Shown piece after piece: positions 8,972-17,612 of a stretch of 64,000 nt of DNA. A program made the translations under genes and the position numbers. How positions within the stretch are numbered: the stretch's first letter is position 1; every line of letters begins with the position of its first letter. The DNA comes from Pseudomonas sp. UYIF39 (lineage in GTDB: Bacteria > Pseudomonadota > Gammaproteobacteria > Pseudomonadales > Pseudomonadaceae), in NCBI RefSeq assembly GCF_029963765.1, contig NZ_JALBYU010000012.1, positions 1-64,000 of the forward strand, read 5' to 3'. The notes beneath the pieces were generated by a model. That model did not search any database. It saw only the letters and a list, made by a program, of their open reading frames with translations, and was not told the DNA's origin.

Positions 8972-9273
8972 CAGCTGAACCTCCGTTCGCTGTCCGCGAG
9001 TTTGCTGCGCACCACTTCATTCATGTCCAACCCCAACTCGCTGCACAGCAGCAGTAGATAGAGCACGATGTCACCGATTTCCTGCCCGGCATGGGCCAGT
9101 GTGTCCGCCGGCAACTGGCGCGACTGGTCTTCGGTCAGCCACTGGAAAATCTCCACCAGCTCGGACATTTCCACGCTCGCGGCCATGGCCAGGTTTTTCG
9201 GGCTGTGAAATTGCCGCCAGTCATTGCGGTCACGGATGGCGTGCAGGCGTTCGGTCAGTTCAACAAGGTTCAT
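8971..9273 (-). CDS. MazG-like nucleotide pyrophosphohydrolase
   Basis: A 100-residue all-alpha NTP pyrophosphohydrolase of the MazG/RS21-C6 type. The metal-binding acidic motifs are visible: EMSELVEIFQW (about residues 34-44) and EIGDIVLYLLL (about 67-77). Such enzymes hydrolyse non-canonical or damaged nucleoside triphosphates. The start at 9273 is chosen because AGGAG lies six bases upstream; the longer reading frame back to 9738 is an overlap with the gene on the other strand. It is coupled to cmoM downstream. Confidence 0.85.
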   Translation of the reverse strand: MNLVELTERLHAIRDRNDWRQFHSPKNLAMAASVEMSELVEIFQWLTEDQSRQLPADTLAHAGQEIGDIVLYLLLLCSELGLDMNEVVRSKLADSERRFS

Positions 9274-9435
9274 CGGGCTCTCCTGAAGGCGTATAGCTTC
9301 GGGGGGATAAGGAATGAAGGCAAGCGGCAAGCGCTGCAAAACCACTATGCTTGGAGGGAACTCGGCACCCTGCTCGATAGCCCAAGGCTCAAGTCCGGCA
9401 ACCACGCCACCACTTTCATCAAGGACGCTCACGAC

Positions 9436-9729
9436 ATGCAGGTAGAAAGTTTTTTCGAATGGCTCGGCCAGGCACTCGGTTCGGTTATCCGTTTCATCGT
9501 TGACGGCCTCAGCGGTTTGTTCAATCTGCTGAGCCACGCCGGCAGCAACTTTGTCGAAGGGTTGTCCCGTGCGCTGGGCATGGACACGTCGATCATCAGC
9601 ATCATTGCGCTGATTTTGGGGTTGATGCTGTTGTGGTCGGCGATTCGGGCATTCATGAATGCGTCGATCATCATGGGGATTATCTGGTTGCTGCTGGGGT
9701 TGTGGTTGTTGAGCTGGATAATCCACTAA
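9436..9729 (+). CDS. Small membrane protein, unknown function
   Basis: A 97-residue protein with an amphipathic N-terminal half (SFFEWLGQALGSVIRFIVDGL) and two closely spaced strongly hydrophobic helices (IISIIALILGLMLLWSAI and IIMGIIWLLLGLWLLSWII). The start at ATG 9436 follows AAGGA by 11 bases; longer in-frame starts run into the mazG-like gene on the opposite strand. It sits divergent to mazG/cmoM and upstream of the MATE exporter. I do not recognise the family. Confidence 0.6.
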   Translation: MQVESFFEWLGQALGSVIRFIVDGLSGLFNLLSHAGSNFVEGLSRALGMDTSIISIIALILGLMLLWSAIRAFMNASIIMGIIWLLLGLWLLSWIIH

Positions 9730-9795
9730 CACCCACAATGAATCGCTGCGGATTCTGATGTGTCGCTACAATGCCCGCTCCCCCAAGGAGCCTGC

Positions 9796-11145
9796 ATGTC
9801 CAACCTGATCGTCGACTGGCGCGACCGCCCTACCCATCGTCGAGTCTGGGCGCTCGCCGCGCCGATGATTCTCTCGAACATTTCCGTACCGCTGGTGGCA
9901 CTGGTCGACAGTACCGTCATCGGCCACTTGCCCCACGCCCATCAGTTGGGCGCCGTCGCGGTCGGGGCCAGCCTGTATACCTTTCTCGCCTGGGCCATGG
10001 GGTTTCTGCGCATGGGCACCACCGGGTTCGCCGCACAGGCCGCCGGGCGTGGGGACGGCGCGGCATTGCGGCAGATCTTGCTGCAGGGCCTGTTGCTGGC
10101 CATGGGCCTGGCCATTGTCCTGGGAGCACTGGGTGTGCCGTTGAGCGGGGTCGCGCTGCATTTCATGCAGCCGTCGGCGGAGCTGGATCAGCTGACCCGC
10201 GAGTTTTTCCACACGCGCCTGTTCGGTCTGCCGGCAGCACTGGCCAGTTATGCGCTGGTCGGCTGGTTCCTCGGCACTCAGAACGCCCGGGCGCCGCTGG
10301 TCATTCTGCTGAGCACCAACCTGGTGAATATCGCGCTGAACCTGTGGTTCGTCCTCGGCCTGGAATGGGGTGTGGTCGGTGCAGCCCGAGCGTCGGTGAT
10401 CGCCGAATGGACCGGCGCGCTGATCGGCCTGCTGATGACCCGCAACGCCCTGCGCGCCTATCCTGGCCACATCGCCTGGGCAGCGCTGGCGCTGTGGCAG
10501 AGCTGGCGGCCGCTATTGGCGGTCAACCGCGACATTTTCATCCGCAGCCTGGCGCTGCAATCGGTGTTTTTCCTGATTACCGTGCAAGGCGCACGGCTGG
10601 GTGATGCCACCGTTGCCGCCAACGCGCTGCTGCTCAATGGTTTGCTGCTGACCGCCCATGCGCTGGACGGCCTGGCCCACGCGGTGGAAGCCCTTTGTGG
10701 GCATGCCATTGGTGCTCGCGATCGAGAGGCCCTGCGTCGCTCATTGGTGGTGGCCTGCGGTTGGTCGTTGCTGGCGAGCCTGGGTTTTGCCGTGCTGTTC
10801 CTGTTCGCCGGGCATCTGTTTATCGAGATGCAGACCAACATTCAGAGCGTGCGCGACACGGCGTTCATCTACCTGCCCTACCTCGCCGCACTGCCGCTGA
10901 TCGCGGTCTGGAGTTACCTGCTCGACGGGCTGTTTATCGGCGCCACCCGGGCCCGGGAAATGCGCAACGGCATGCTGCTGACGGTGGTTTTATTGCTGCC
11001 GTTCGCCTGGGCGCTGCAAGGTTTGGGCAACCATGGACTGTGGATAACCTTTCTATTGTTCATGTTGCTGCGCAGCCTGACCCTTGGCGCGTTTGCCTGG
11101 TATCTGCACAAAAACGACGGCTGGCTCGCAGGCAAAGCTCACTGA
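9796..11145 (+). CDS. MATE-family efflux transporter (DinF-like)
   Basis: A 449-residue twelve-helix inner-membrane antiporter of the MATE superfamily. The first helix region HRRVWALAAPMILSN followed by VALVDSTVIGHL is typical of the DinF branch, which exports drugs or organic cations in exchange for Na+ or H+. The chosen ATG at 9796 has AAGGAG six bases upstream; the longer frame from 9760 lacks such a signal. The 3' end overlaps the convergent esterase gene by seven bases. Confidence 0.88.
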   Translation: MSNLIVDWRDRPTHRRVWALAAPMILSNISVPLVALVDSTVIGHLPHAHQLGAVAVGASLYTFLAWAMGFLRMGTTGFAAQAAGRGDGAALRQILLQGLLLAMGLAIVLGALGVPLSGVALHFMQPSAELDQLTREFFHTRLFGLPAALASYALVGWFLGTQNARAPLVILLSTNLVNIALNLWFVLGLEWGVVGAARASVIAEWTGALIGLLMTRNALRAYPGHIAWAALALWQSWRPLLAVNRDIFIRSLALQSVFFLITVQGARLGDATVAANALLLNGLLLTAHALDGLAHAVEALCGHAIGARDREALRRSLVVACGWSLLASLGFAVLFLFAGHLFIEMQTNIQSVRDTAFIYLPYLAALPLIAVWSYLLDGLFIGATRAREMRNGMLLTVVLLLPFAWALQGLGNHGLWITFLLFMLLRSLTLGAFAWYLHKNDGWLAGKAH

Positions 11146-12014
11146 GTCGGCGTGGCGTTGACGAAGGCCGTGACCACATCCAGCACCGGAGCCAAACCGC
11201 GCAGGGGCCGGGACAGCGTCGCCACCAGCGTGGCGTGGCTGGTGCGCGAGAAATACAGGTCCTGCACCGGCACGCCCGCCTCGCGCAGTTTGCGTGCCAG
11301 GCCACCGGTGTTGCGGGCCGGGTTGACCAGCTCATCGTCGCTTGCAGCGATCAACAAGGCCGGCGGCGCGCCACGACTGACATGATTGATCGGCTGCGAC
11401 CGGGGCGGTGAATCCGGCCAGAAAAACACCGGGCGCACCTGCGGATTCTTGACCGGCAGAAAATCATAAGGCCCGGCCAGGCCGATCCAGCCGCTGAGGT
11501 TGTGCGGCGACAGACCCACCGCCCCCAGTAACCCAGGGTCCAGCGCCAGCATCGCGACGTTGTAGGCCCCGGAACTGTGGCCCATCAGGTACAACCGCTG
11601 TGGGTTCCCGGAATATTGACGAATGTGTTCATGGGTCCAGGCCACGGCCCGGGCGCCATCTTCAAGGAACAGCGGATAACGCACCTGCGGATACAACCGA
11701 TAGTCCGCCAGCACCGCCACAATCCCCCGGGACGCCAAGGCCTCGCCGACAAAAGCGTAATCGCTGCGTGAACCGCTGTTCCAGCTGCCGCCGTAGAAAA
11801 ACACCACCACCGGGGCGTTTTTCATGGGGGGACTAGGCACATACACATCGAGTTTTTGCCGCGGGTCAGGGCCATAGGCAATGCCCACGGTCTTGTCGAA
11901 GGTTGCGTCGGGGGTCAGCGCATTGAGCAGTTTCAGCGGCGAGCACGCCGTCATCACGGCCAGCAATACGCCGCCGATTATCAGGCTGAACAACCGCTGT
12001 GTGGTGCTCGCCAT
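11139..12014 (-). CDS. Alpha/beta-hydrolase lipoprotein (carboxylesterase-like)
   Basis: A 291-residue alpha/beta hydrolase with a lipoprotein signal (LAVMTACS, C24 lipidated). The oxyanion loop FFYGGSW (the HGG-type motif) is at about residues 72-78. The nucleophile elbow GHSSG has S147 as likely catalytic serine. Later candidates for the Asp and His are ASDDELVNP and RTSHATL. The closest known families are the carboxylesterase/BD-FAE (kynurenine formamidase-like) esterases; the substrate is unknown. It lies 18 bases downstream of the DUF4123/VgrG pair on the same strand. It could therefore be co-transcribed with the type VI genes, but the lipobox is unusual for a T6SS cargo. Confidence 0.75.
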   Translation of the reverse strand: MASTTQRLFSLIIGGVLLAVMTACSPLKLLNALTPDATFDKTVGIAYGPDPRQKLDVYVPSPPMKNAPVVVFFYGGSWNSGSRSDYAFVGEALASRGIVAVLADYRLYPQVRYPLFLEDGARAVAWTHEHIRQYSGNPQRLYLMGHSSGAYNVAMLALDPGLLGAVGLSPHNLSGWIGLAGPYDFLPVKNPQVRPVFFWPDSPPRSQPINHVSRGAPPALLIAASDDELVNPARNTGGLARKLREAGVPVQDLYFSRTSHATLVATLSRPLRGLAPVLDVVTAFVNATPTQ

Positions 12015-12032
12015 CGATGTTGAACCTCGTTT

Positions 12033-12815
12033 TCAGGGTTGATCGTTCTGCCAGAGGTTGCGCAGGCTATCGAGACGCTCCTGCTGGGTGAGCCCCGGCA
12101 ATGCGTGCCCAGGCAACGCGCCGGGGTACTGCAAGCGTAGCCATAACCAGTCATCAAGTACCGCGCGCTCGGTAAAATCCAGCGCCAGCCCTTGCTGCAC
12201 GTGAGACCACAGCCTGTTGTAGTCAGTCCCGGTGGATCGACTCCAGTGCCAGGCATGTTGCTCCAGCAGGCAGGTTTGCAGTTTTTCCTGCTGACGAGGA
12301 CTGAGGTTTTCTTCAACCGCTAAAGGGCTGACGGCAAGCCCCGGATTGACCAGCTGCTGCCAGCCCTGACTGCCGATCGCGCGGTCGGCCCACGTCCCGC
12401 CGAACCAGCGCAAATGGCTGATCGGGCCCAACCAGCGACTCAGCTCCTGCGCATCACAGGCATCGAACAAATAACTGGCCGTTTGCGGGTTGTAGTAACT
12501 CAACAAGGCTCGGTGATGCACACCGAAAGTGACCGTAAGCATGCGGCGCAAATGCTCCAGCAACCGCGACGACGACACCTCGCTGGCCATCAGCAAGCCT
12601 CGCCACAGGGGCACTTCGCTGTCACACAACCCGGTCAGCGCTGGGCATGTCCGAAGGTCGATCAGGGCCGGGCCGTGTTCACGCAACGCATGCCACTCAG
12701 TGCCTTCGAACAACCAGAACCACCGGGCATGCGCAAATTGCTGTTGCAGCATCGCCCCCGCCTGTGGCGCACCCGGCACATCCAGCAATAGCCATTGCGG
12801 GGTCGCGGCGTTCAT
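12033..12815 (-). CDS. DUF4123 type VI secretion adaptor (Tap/TEC-like)
   Basis: A 260-residue DUF4123 protein. These act as chaperone-adaptors that load an effector onto its cognate VgrG spike. Visible family traits are the opening WLLLDVPGAP, the central LRRMLTVTFGVHHRALLSYYNP and the LSRWLGPISHLRWFGGTW segment. The ATG at 12815 overlaps the vgrG stop by four bases (ATGA), which fixes the start and shows translational coupling. The longer frame starting at 12908 lies inside vgrG and was not used. No classical effector follows; the next gene is the lipoprotein esterase. Confidence 0.82.
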   Translation of the reverse strand: MNAATPQWLLLDVPGAPQAGAMLQQQFAHARWFWLFEGTEWHALREHGPALIDLRTCPALTGLCDSEVPLWRGLLMASEVSSSRLLEHLRRMLTVTFGVHHRALLSYYNPQTASYLFDACDAQELSRWLGPISHLRWFGGTWADRAIGSQGWQQLVNPGLAVSPLAVEENLSPRQQEKLQTCLLEQHAWHWSRSTGTDYNRLWSHVQQGLALDFTERAVLDDWLWLRLQYPGALPGHALPGLTQQERLDSLRNLWQNDQP

Positions 12816-14140
12816 GCCGCACCGCTCTGGCCAAACTGCATCGCCGCCCGGCAGGTGCAGAGGGCCTGCGTGCAGTGGTTGAAACTGCCGCCACCGGGCA
12901 GCAGACATAGCAACATCAATGGTTCGCTCGATCGCAGAAGTCCCAGCAAGCCGTCGACATCATCGGCCGTGGATGTGCGCGGCGGGCCGACCTCCTCAGC
13001 CTCATCAACAGACGAAGGGACGTGAAGAAACCCGGTTATCAGCGGCTGATCCGGATCCCCTTCGATAAAGCTCACCACCACCTCGGCCCCCTCACTCAAC
13101 TGCGTGACTGCCGCGTCGCCCAGCTCAGCGGCCACCGGCAGCCAGCTGTGGCTGGGCACCGCGCCCTCGCCCTGATAGAGCCAGTCAAATTGCACGGCAA
13201 CCGGTCTGGACGGATCGGGGCATGCCTCATCAATGTTGACCACCCAGGCCCGTTGCAGGCTGTGCATCCTGGGTTTCACTGCGCAATGAGGCGCTACAAA
13301 AGGCACCTGCCAGTGAATCGCGCGGATATGGTTGCTGTAGGACGCCGTTAAATCCTGGCTGCCCTGATGCTCCACATGGGTCAGCAGCCAGAGATGATTC
13401 CAGTCGGCGATCGGATGACCGGACAGCGGCATGAACTGACCGCTGCGCAGCGCCGTCAGGTCCGTGCGACCTTCGGCAATCGGCGCGGTTCGTTGCTCAG
13501 CGCACCCCAGAAGCTTGAACTGACGCACGGCCGATTGCTCGCTCTCGACCTGGAAGACCGCGCGCTCGCCGAAACGAAAGTGCCCCTGACCATCACCGAA
13601 AACCACGCAATGCCCGCGCTCGCCGTGTTCGAAATGGTAGTGAAGCCGTTCCTGAGCACACAGACGCTGGATAAATTGCAGGTCCGATTCCCGGTACTGC
13701 GTACAGAATTCACGGGCCGGGTAATCGCCACTCAGCTCAAAGCGCCGACTCTTGCCGGCAATACCGTGCTCCTTGAGCACCTGACTGAGGATTTGCGGCA
13801 CCGAGCGCGCGCTGAAAACTCGCTGACTAAAGCGCAGGGAAAGGCACGCCAGCTTCGGCCCCAGACGTACGCGACAGAGCCTGACAGCCAAGTCATGGTC
13901 ACGCTGGACGAGCTCATGCAATTGTCCATGGAAGCCGTTTCCCGCAGGCCCGACATGCAAAAAGGCCGGACGGTACAGCAGGCTTGCAAGGTCGAGTGTC
14001 GGGTCATCGATCAGCAGATCCACGTCGAACACAAAAGGCTCGCTGATGGCTTCTCTACCGGTAAAGGCCAAGACCACAAAGGGGTCGGGCAGACCCTCTA
14101 CATCCAGACGAAATGACGGCTCGTTGACTGGATCGAACAT
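12812..14140 (-). CDS. vgrG: Short VgrG type VI secretion spike protein
   Basis: A 442-residue VgrG. The gp27-like base is recognisable (SEPFVFDVDLL near residue 35; YRESDLQFIQRLCAQERLHYHFEH at about 150). It is followed by a gp5-like OB fold (SHSWLPVAAELGDAAV then GAEVVVSFIEGDPDQPLITG). The protein stops about 70 residues after the OB fold with a Cys-containing tail (LLCLLPGGGSFNHCTQALC). The long beta-helical needle of ordinary 600-700-residue VgrGs is missing. The trimer would carry cargo through the coupled DUF4123 protein. No tss structural genes are in the window, so this is an orphan vgrG island. Confidence 0.85.
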   Translation of the reverse strand: MFDPVNEPSFRLDVEGLPDPFVVLAFTGREAISEPFVFDVDLLIDDPTLDLASLLYRPAFLHVGPAGNGFHGQLHELVQRDHDLAVRLCRVRLGPKLACLSLRFSQRVFSARSVPQILSQVLKEHGIAGKSRRFELSGDYPAREFCTQYRESDLQFIQRLCAQERLHYHFEHGERGHCVVFGDGQGHFRFGERAVFQVESEQSAVRQFKLLGCAEQRTAPIAEGRTDLTALRSGQFMPLSGHPIADWNHLWLLTHVEHQGSQDLTASYSNHIRAIHWQVPFVAPHCAVKPRMHSLQRAWVVNIDEACPDPSRPVAVQFDWLYQGEGAVPSHSWLPVAAELGDAAVTQLSEGAEVVVSFIEGDPDQPLITGFLHVPSSVDEAEEVGPPRTSTADDVDGLLGLLRSSEPLMLLCLLPGGGSFNHCTQALCTCRAAMQFGQSGAA

Positions 14141-14373
14141 CGGCGATTCTCTACAGGAGGGGCGGTCGGGGATTCTCTCCGAGAGAGTTGGCCGAGTAGA
14201 GTGCCGAAGTACAACTTAGGAAATGACCTACGCGAAAAGAAGACCACATCACTTGGATGGCCAAGAATGTAAGTCATTTCGCTTGAAATCAGAGAGGAAT
14301 CCCACCAAGTCATCTGAAATTTCCGCTACGTGCGGAACATTTTCAGACAACCTGATGAGAGCGGTGCCTTACC

Positions 14374-16287
14374 TCAAGAAGACAGGTAAGACGAACGGGT
14401 CAGGCCCAGACGCAGTGCGTCGAGGAACTGGGTACGCTCGGCGGCGGTGATGCGGGCACTGGCGCATTTGTCGCGGTAGTGGGTCATCAACTCTTCCGGC
14501 GACAAGTGCACGTAACGCAGCATGTCTTCGATAGTGTCGTGGGTTTCGATACCCGCGTGGTACACGCTGCCGTCAGCGTTCTGATAGATGTTCACCGAGT
14601 CGGTGTCACCGAACAGGTTGTGCATGTCGCCGAGAATTTCCTGGTAGGCGCCGACCAGGAAGATACCCAGCAGGTAGTCTTCACCGTCGTTCAAACCGTG
14701 AACCGGCAGGCTGGTTTCAATGCTCTGCTCGTCGACGTATTGCTTGATCTTGCCGTCGGAGTCGCAAGTCAGATCTTGCAGCACGGCACGGCGCAGCGGC
14801 TCTTCGTCGAGACGGTGCAGCGGCAGGATCGGCAGGACCTGGCCGATGGCCCAAGTGTCCGGCAGGCTCTGGAATACCGAGAAGTTGCAGATGTACTTGT
14901 CGGCCAGCTTGTCGTTGAGTTCGTCGAGCACCTGACGGTGCGAACGCTGACGAGCCTTCAACGAGTTGTGCAGGCGACGGCACACCGCGAAGTAGCATTG
15001 CTCGGCCAGGGCTTTCTCGGCCAGGGTCAACTTGCCATCGGCGTACTGGGTCGCGATGTCGCTCATGTAGTGCGTGGCGCGCCAGTAGGTTTCGGTGACC
15101 ATCTCGATGTCGGTCGGGCCCAGCAGGTCAACCAGCCACTGCACGGTTTCCGGCAGTTCTTCCTTGTTCTCGATCTGCGGCACGTCGTCGTTGTGTTTCT
15201 CGACGTCGGTCACTTGCACCACCAGCATCGCGTGGTGAGCGGTCAGGGAACGACCGCTTTCGGAGAAGATGTTCGGGTGCGGCAGGTTCTGCGCGTCGCA
15301 GAACTCCTTGAGCATCCCGACCACGACACCGGCGTAATCGTCCATGTCGTAGTTGATCGAACTGGCGTTACGCGAGTGCGTACCGTCGTAGTCCACGCCC
15401 AAACCGCCGCCGACGTCGATGTGGTCAACCGGCAGGCCGAGGTTGCGCAGTTCGCCGTAGTAACGAATCGCTTCCTTGAAGCCGTGCTGATAGTCCGCCA
15501 GGTTGGCGATCTGCGAGCCCATGTGGAAGTGCAACAGGCGAATGCCCTGGTCCAGGCCTGCAGCGCGGAAACGCTCGACCACCGACAGCAGTTGCGCCGC
15601 CGACAGGCCGAACTTGGATTTCTCGCCGCCAGTGTCGGCCCACTTGCTCGACGCCAGGGACGACAGACGCACGCGCAGACCAACCTGTGGCTTGACCTTC
15701 AGCGAGGCGGCTTCTTCGATCACCAGGCCGACTTCAGATTCTTTCTCGATGACGATGAACACGTTGTGGCCAAGCTTCTGACCCATCAGCGCCAGACGAA
15801 TGAATTCGCGGTCCTTGTAGCCGTTGCAGACGATGGTGCCGCCCTTCGGCGCCAGGGCCAGCACGGCCAGCAGCTCAGGCTTGGAGCCGGCTTCAAGACC
15901 AATGGACACGTCTTGGGTGGCAATGATGTTCTCGATCACCGCTTCTTGCTGGTTCACCTTGATCGGGTACAGCGCGGTGTACTTGCTCTGGTATTCCAGA
16001 CGTTCGATGTTGGCGTCGAACGCGCCGGTCAGCTGACGCACGCGGTCTTGCAGAATGTCAGGGAAACGCACCAGCAACGGCAAGGACAGGCCGCTTTTAC
16101 GCAGCTGGTCAACTTGCTCGAAGAGGTCGATAGGCGAACTGGTCGGACCGTTCGGACGAACTTCGACGCGACCGGCGTCATTGATCGCGAAGTACCCGGC
16201 CCCCCAATGGCGAATCCCGTAAACACTGCGGCTGTCCGCAACTGTCCATTGGCTGCCATCGTCTTTGCGTGTGCGTCGTACGGACAT
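14374..16287 (-). CDS. speA: Biosynthetic arginine decarboxylase
   Basis: A 637-residue PLP enzyme that converts arginine to agmatine, the first step of putrescine synthesis by the agmatine route. The PLP-binding lysine is K110 in YPIKVNQ; the glycine loop is visible as HIDVGGGLGVDYDG, and the catalytic cysteine region is DLTCDSDGK. Length agrees with the bacterial biosynthetic SpeA family (about 630-660). A convincing antisense reading frame of 603 codons runs through the gene but is only a codon-bias shadow. Confidence 0.96.
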   Translation of the reverse strand: MSVRRTRKDDGSQWTVADSRSVYGIRHWGAGYFAINDAGRVEVRPNGPTSSPIDLFEQVDQLRKSGLSLPLLVRFPDILQDRVRQLTGAFDANIERLEYQSKYTALYPIKVNQQEAVIENIIATQDVSIGLEAGSKPELLAVLALAPKGGTIVCNGYKDREFIRLALMGQKLGHNVFIVIEKESEVGLVIEEAASLKVKPQVGLRVRLSSLASSKWADTGGEKSKFGLSAAQLLSVVERFRAAGLDQGIRLLHFHMGSQIANLADYQHGFKEAIRYYGELRNLGLPVDHIDVGGGLGVDYDGTHSRNASSINYDMDDYAGVVVGMLKEFCDAQNLPHPNIFSESGRSLTAHHAMLVVQVTDVEKHNDDVPQIENKEELPETVQWLVDLLGPTDIEMVTETYWRATHYMSDIATQYADGKLTLAEKALAEQCYFAVCRRLHNSLKARQRSHRQVLDELNDKLADKYICNFSVFQSLPDTWAIGQVLPILPLHRLDEEPLRRAVLQDLTCDSDGKIKQYVDEQSIETSLPVHGLNDGEDYLLGIFLVGAYQEILGDMHNLFGDTDSVNIYQNADGSVYHAGIETHDTIEDMLRYVHLSPEELMTHYRDKCASARITAAERTQFLDALRLGLTRSSYLSS

Positions 16288-16423
16288 TGAAGTCCCCTAT
16301 AAAGAAGTCATAGAGCGTCGCCTGGGTTCAGGCCGGCGCAGTCTAAAGAATGAAAATGACGGTTCGTCAACGAGGGGATAGACCTCGCTGACCGCAGTGA
16401 GTTTAGAAACCGGTCAGAACAGG

Positions 16424-16497
16424 CTCTGTGAAAACCATGTAGACGACGCCAGACCTGCTGTCAGGACTGGATCAAGCCGAGGGTGGTTTTCACAGAG
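16424..16497. repeat. Inverted-repeat element between speA and yciH
   Basis: Perfect 14-bp arms CTCTGTGAAAACCA (16424-16437) and its complement (16484-16497), separated by 46 bp that themselves contain a small CCTGctgtCAGG hairpin. AGG precedes the left arm and AGGCT marks the right end. It begins directly after the yciH stop codon. The layout resembles a MITE or the remains of an insertion sequence, but a long-range terminator for yciH is also possible. Confidence 0.6.
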
Positions 16498-16501
16498 GCT
16501 G

Positions 16502-16873
16502 CTAGCCGCCGGATTTCTTCGCTTTGAAACCGTGTTTGATCAGTTCGGCCAAGAGTAGCTCGACATGATCGCCCTGGATTTCAATGATTCCGTCTTTCAA
16601 CGCACCACCGGTCCCGCAACGTTTCTTCAACGTGGTCGCCAGGTCCTTGAGTGCGTCTTCGGCCAACGGCACGCCGGTGATGGTGGTCACCGTCTTGCCG
16701 CCACGGCCCTTGCTTTCGCGACGCACGCGAGCGATGCCGTCGCCGGCAGGGATAACGGTCTGTTTGCAGATGCAGGCATCCACCGGTTGACTGCAATCCG
16801 GGCAATGACGACCTGCGTCGGTGGAAAATACCAGGCCACCAAGGGCGGCGAAGGATGCGGCTTTTTTGGCCAC
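16502..16873 (-). CDS. yciH: SUI1/eIF1-family translation factor YciH
   Basis: A 123-residue homologue of eukaryotic eIF1. A short N-terminal zinc-knuckle-like part (CPDCSQPVDACICKQ) precedes the SUI1 fold, with RRESKGRGGKTVTTITGVP and the C-terminal LKKRCGTGGALKDGIIEIQGDH. In bacteria YciH is implicated in start-codon fidelity and in down-regulating translation under stress. The GTG at 16873 is preferred because AGGA lies at good spacing, in place of a longer frame back to 16945. Confidence 0.9.
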   Translation of the reverse strand: MAKKAASFAALGGLVFSTDAGRHCPDCSQPVDACICKQTVIPAGDGIARVRRESKGRGGKTVTTITGVPLAEDALKDLATTLKKRCGTGGALKDGIIEIQGDHVELLLAELIKHGFKAKKSGG

Positions 16874-17051
16874 CGGCAATCCTCTTGGGAGGACAAAGAC
16901 TGGTCGCGGCAACTTGGGCAAGTGCCATCGACCGCGAAGCCCCACTCAGGCAGGGGCAGCGCTACTGAGCCAGGCAATACCGGTTCAGCTTGAAAAGGTC
17001 GCGCAGTGTAACGGCAAAAAGCCGACTTGCTAAGAGCCAATCGGCGCCAAT

Positions 17052-17609
17052 TTATGCCTCTTTTGCGACGTCCGCCCCTCGGGCTCGAAGATACCGCTTC
17101 AACGCAGCCAGAGAGTCCGGGCAATAAGGCTTTTGCTGGATTTCCAGCAGGACCTGATCGATGGGGATGAAGCGTGCTTCCAGCACTTCCTCCGGTTGCA
17201 GGATCAATGGACCGTCCCACACCGCCGAAAACGCCGAACACCAGAGCCGATTGCCGGTGTCTTCGAAGAAAAAGTGATCATGGGCGGTCAGTTCTACACC
17301 GCTCACGCCCAGTTCTTCTTCCAGCTCGCGGGCAGCCGATTCGGCGTAGGTTTCGGTCGATAGCACCATCCCCCCCGCTGCCACATCCCAGAAACCCGGG
17401 TAAATGGCTTTGCTCAGCGTGCGTCGATGCACGCAAAGTTCGCCGGCGGAATTGAACAGCATGATGTAAGTACCGCGTCCGATCAGCCCGCGTTCACGCA
17501 GGTCGGAGCGGACCAGGGCGCCGAGCAGATTGTCCTGCTCGTCCACCCAGGCGATCTGTTCGGCATCCGAGGCCGCGCGGTGCGCGACCTCTCTGGCGCT
17601 ATCGACCAT
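17052..17609 (-). CDS. Nudix hydrolase (YfcD-type)
   Basis: A 185-residue Nudix enzyme with the catalytic box beginning GGMVLSTET and ending ARELEEELGV (pattern GX5EX7REUXEEXGU). Upstream TYIMLFNSAGELCVHRRTLSK and the PGFWDVAAGG lead-in are typical of the YfcD/IDI-like subgroup. The exact nucleotide substrate is unknown. The gene lies three bases after the DUF2333 stop on the same strand, so the two are probably co-transcribed, with DUF2333 first. Confidence 0.88.
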   Translation of the reverse strand: MVDSAREVAHRAASDAEQIAWVDEQDNLLGALVRSDLRERGLIGRGTYIMLFNSAGELCVHRRTLSKAIYPGFWDVAAGGMVLSTETYAESAARELEEELGVSGVELTAHDHFFFEDTGNRLWCSAFSAVWDGPLILQPEEVLEARFIPIDQVLLEIQQKPYCPDSLAALKRYLRARGADVAKEA

Positions 17610-17612
17610 GAC

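Noticed and set aside
9273..9738. N-terminal extension of the MazG-like protein to 255 residues
   Set aside because: The extension is antisense to the small membrane protein gene, and a good ribosome binding site lies before the internal ATG at 9273.
14479..16290. A 603-codon plus-strand frame opposite speA
   Set aside because: It is exactly antisense to a clear arginine decarboxylase gene and its translation is low-complexity Val/Gln/His/Arg-rich; a codon-bias shadow.
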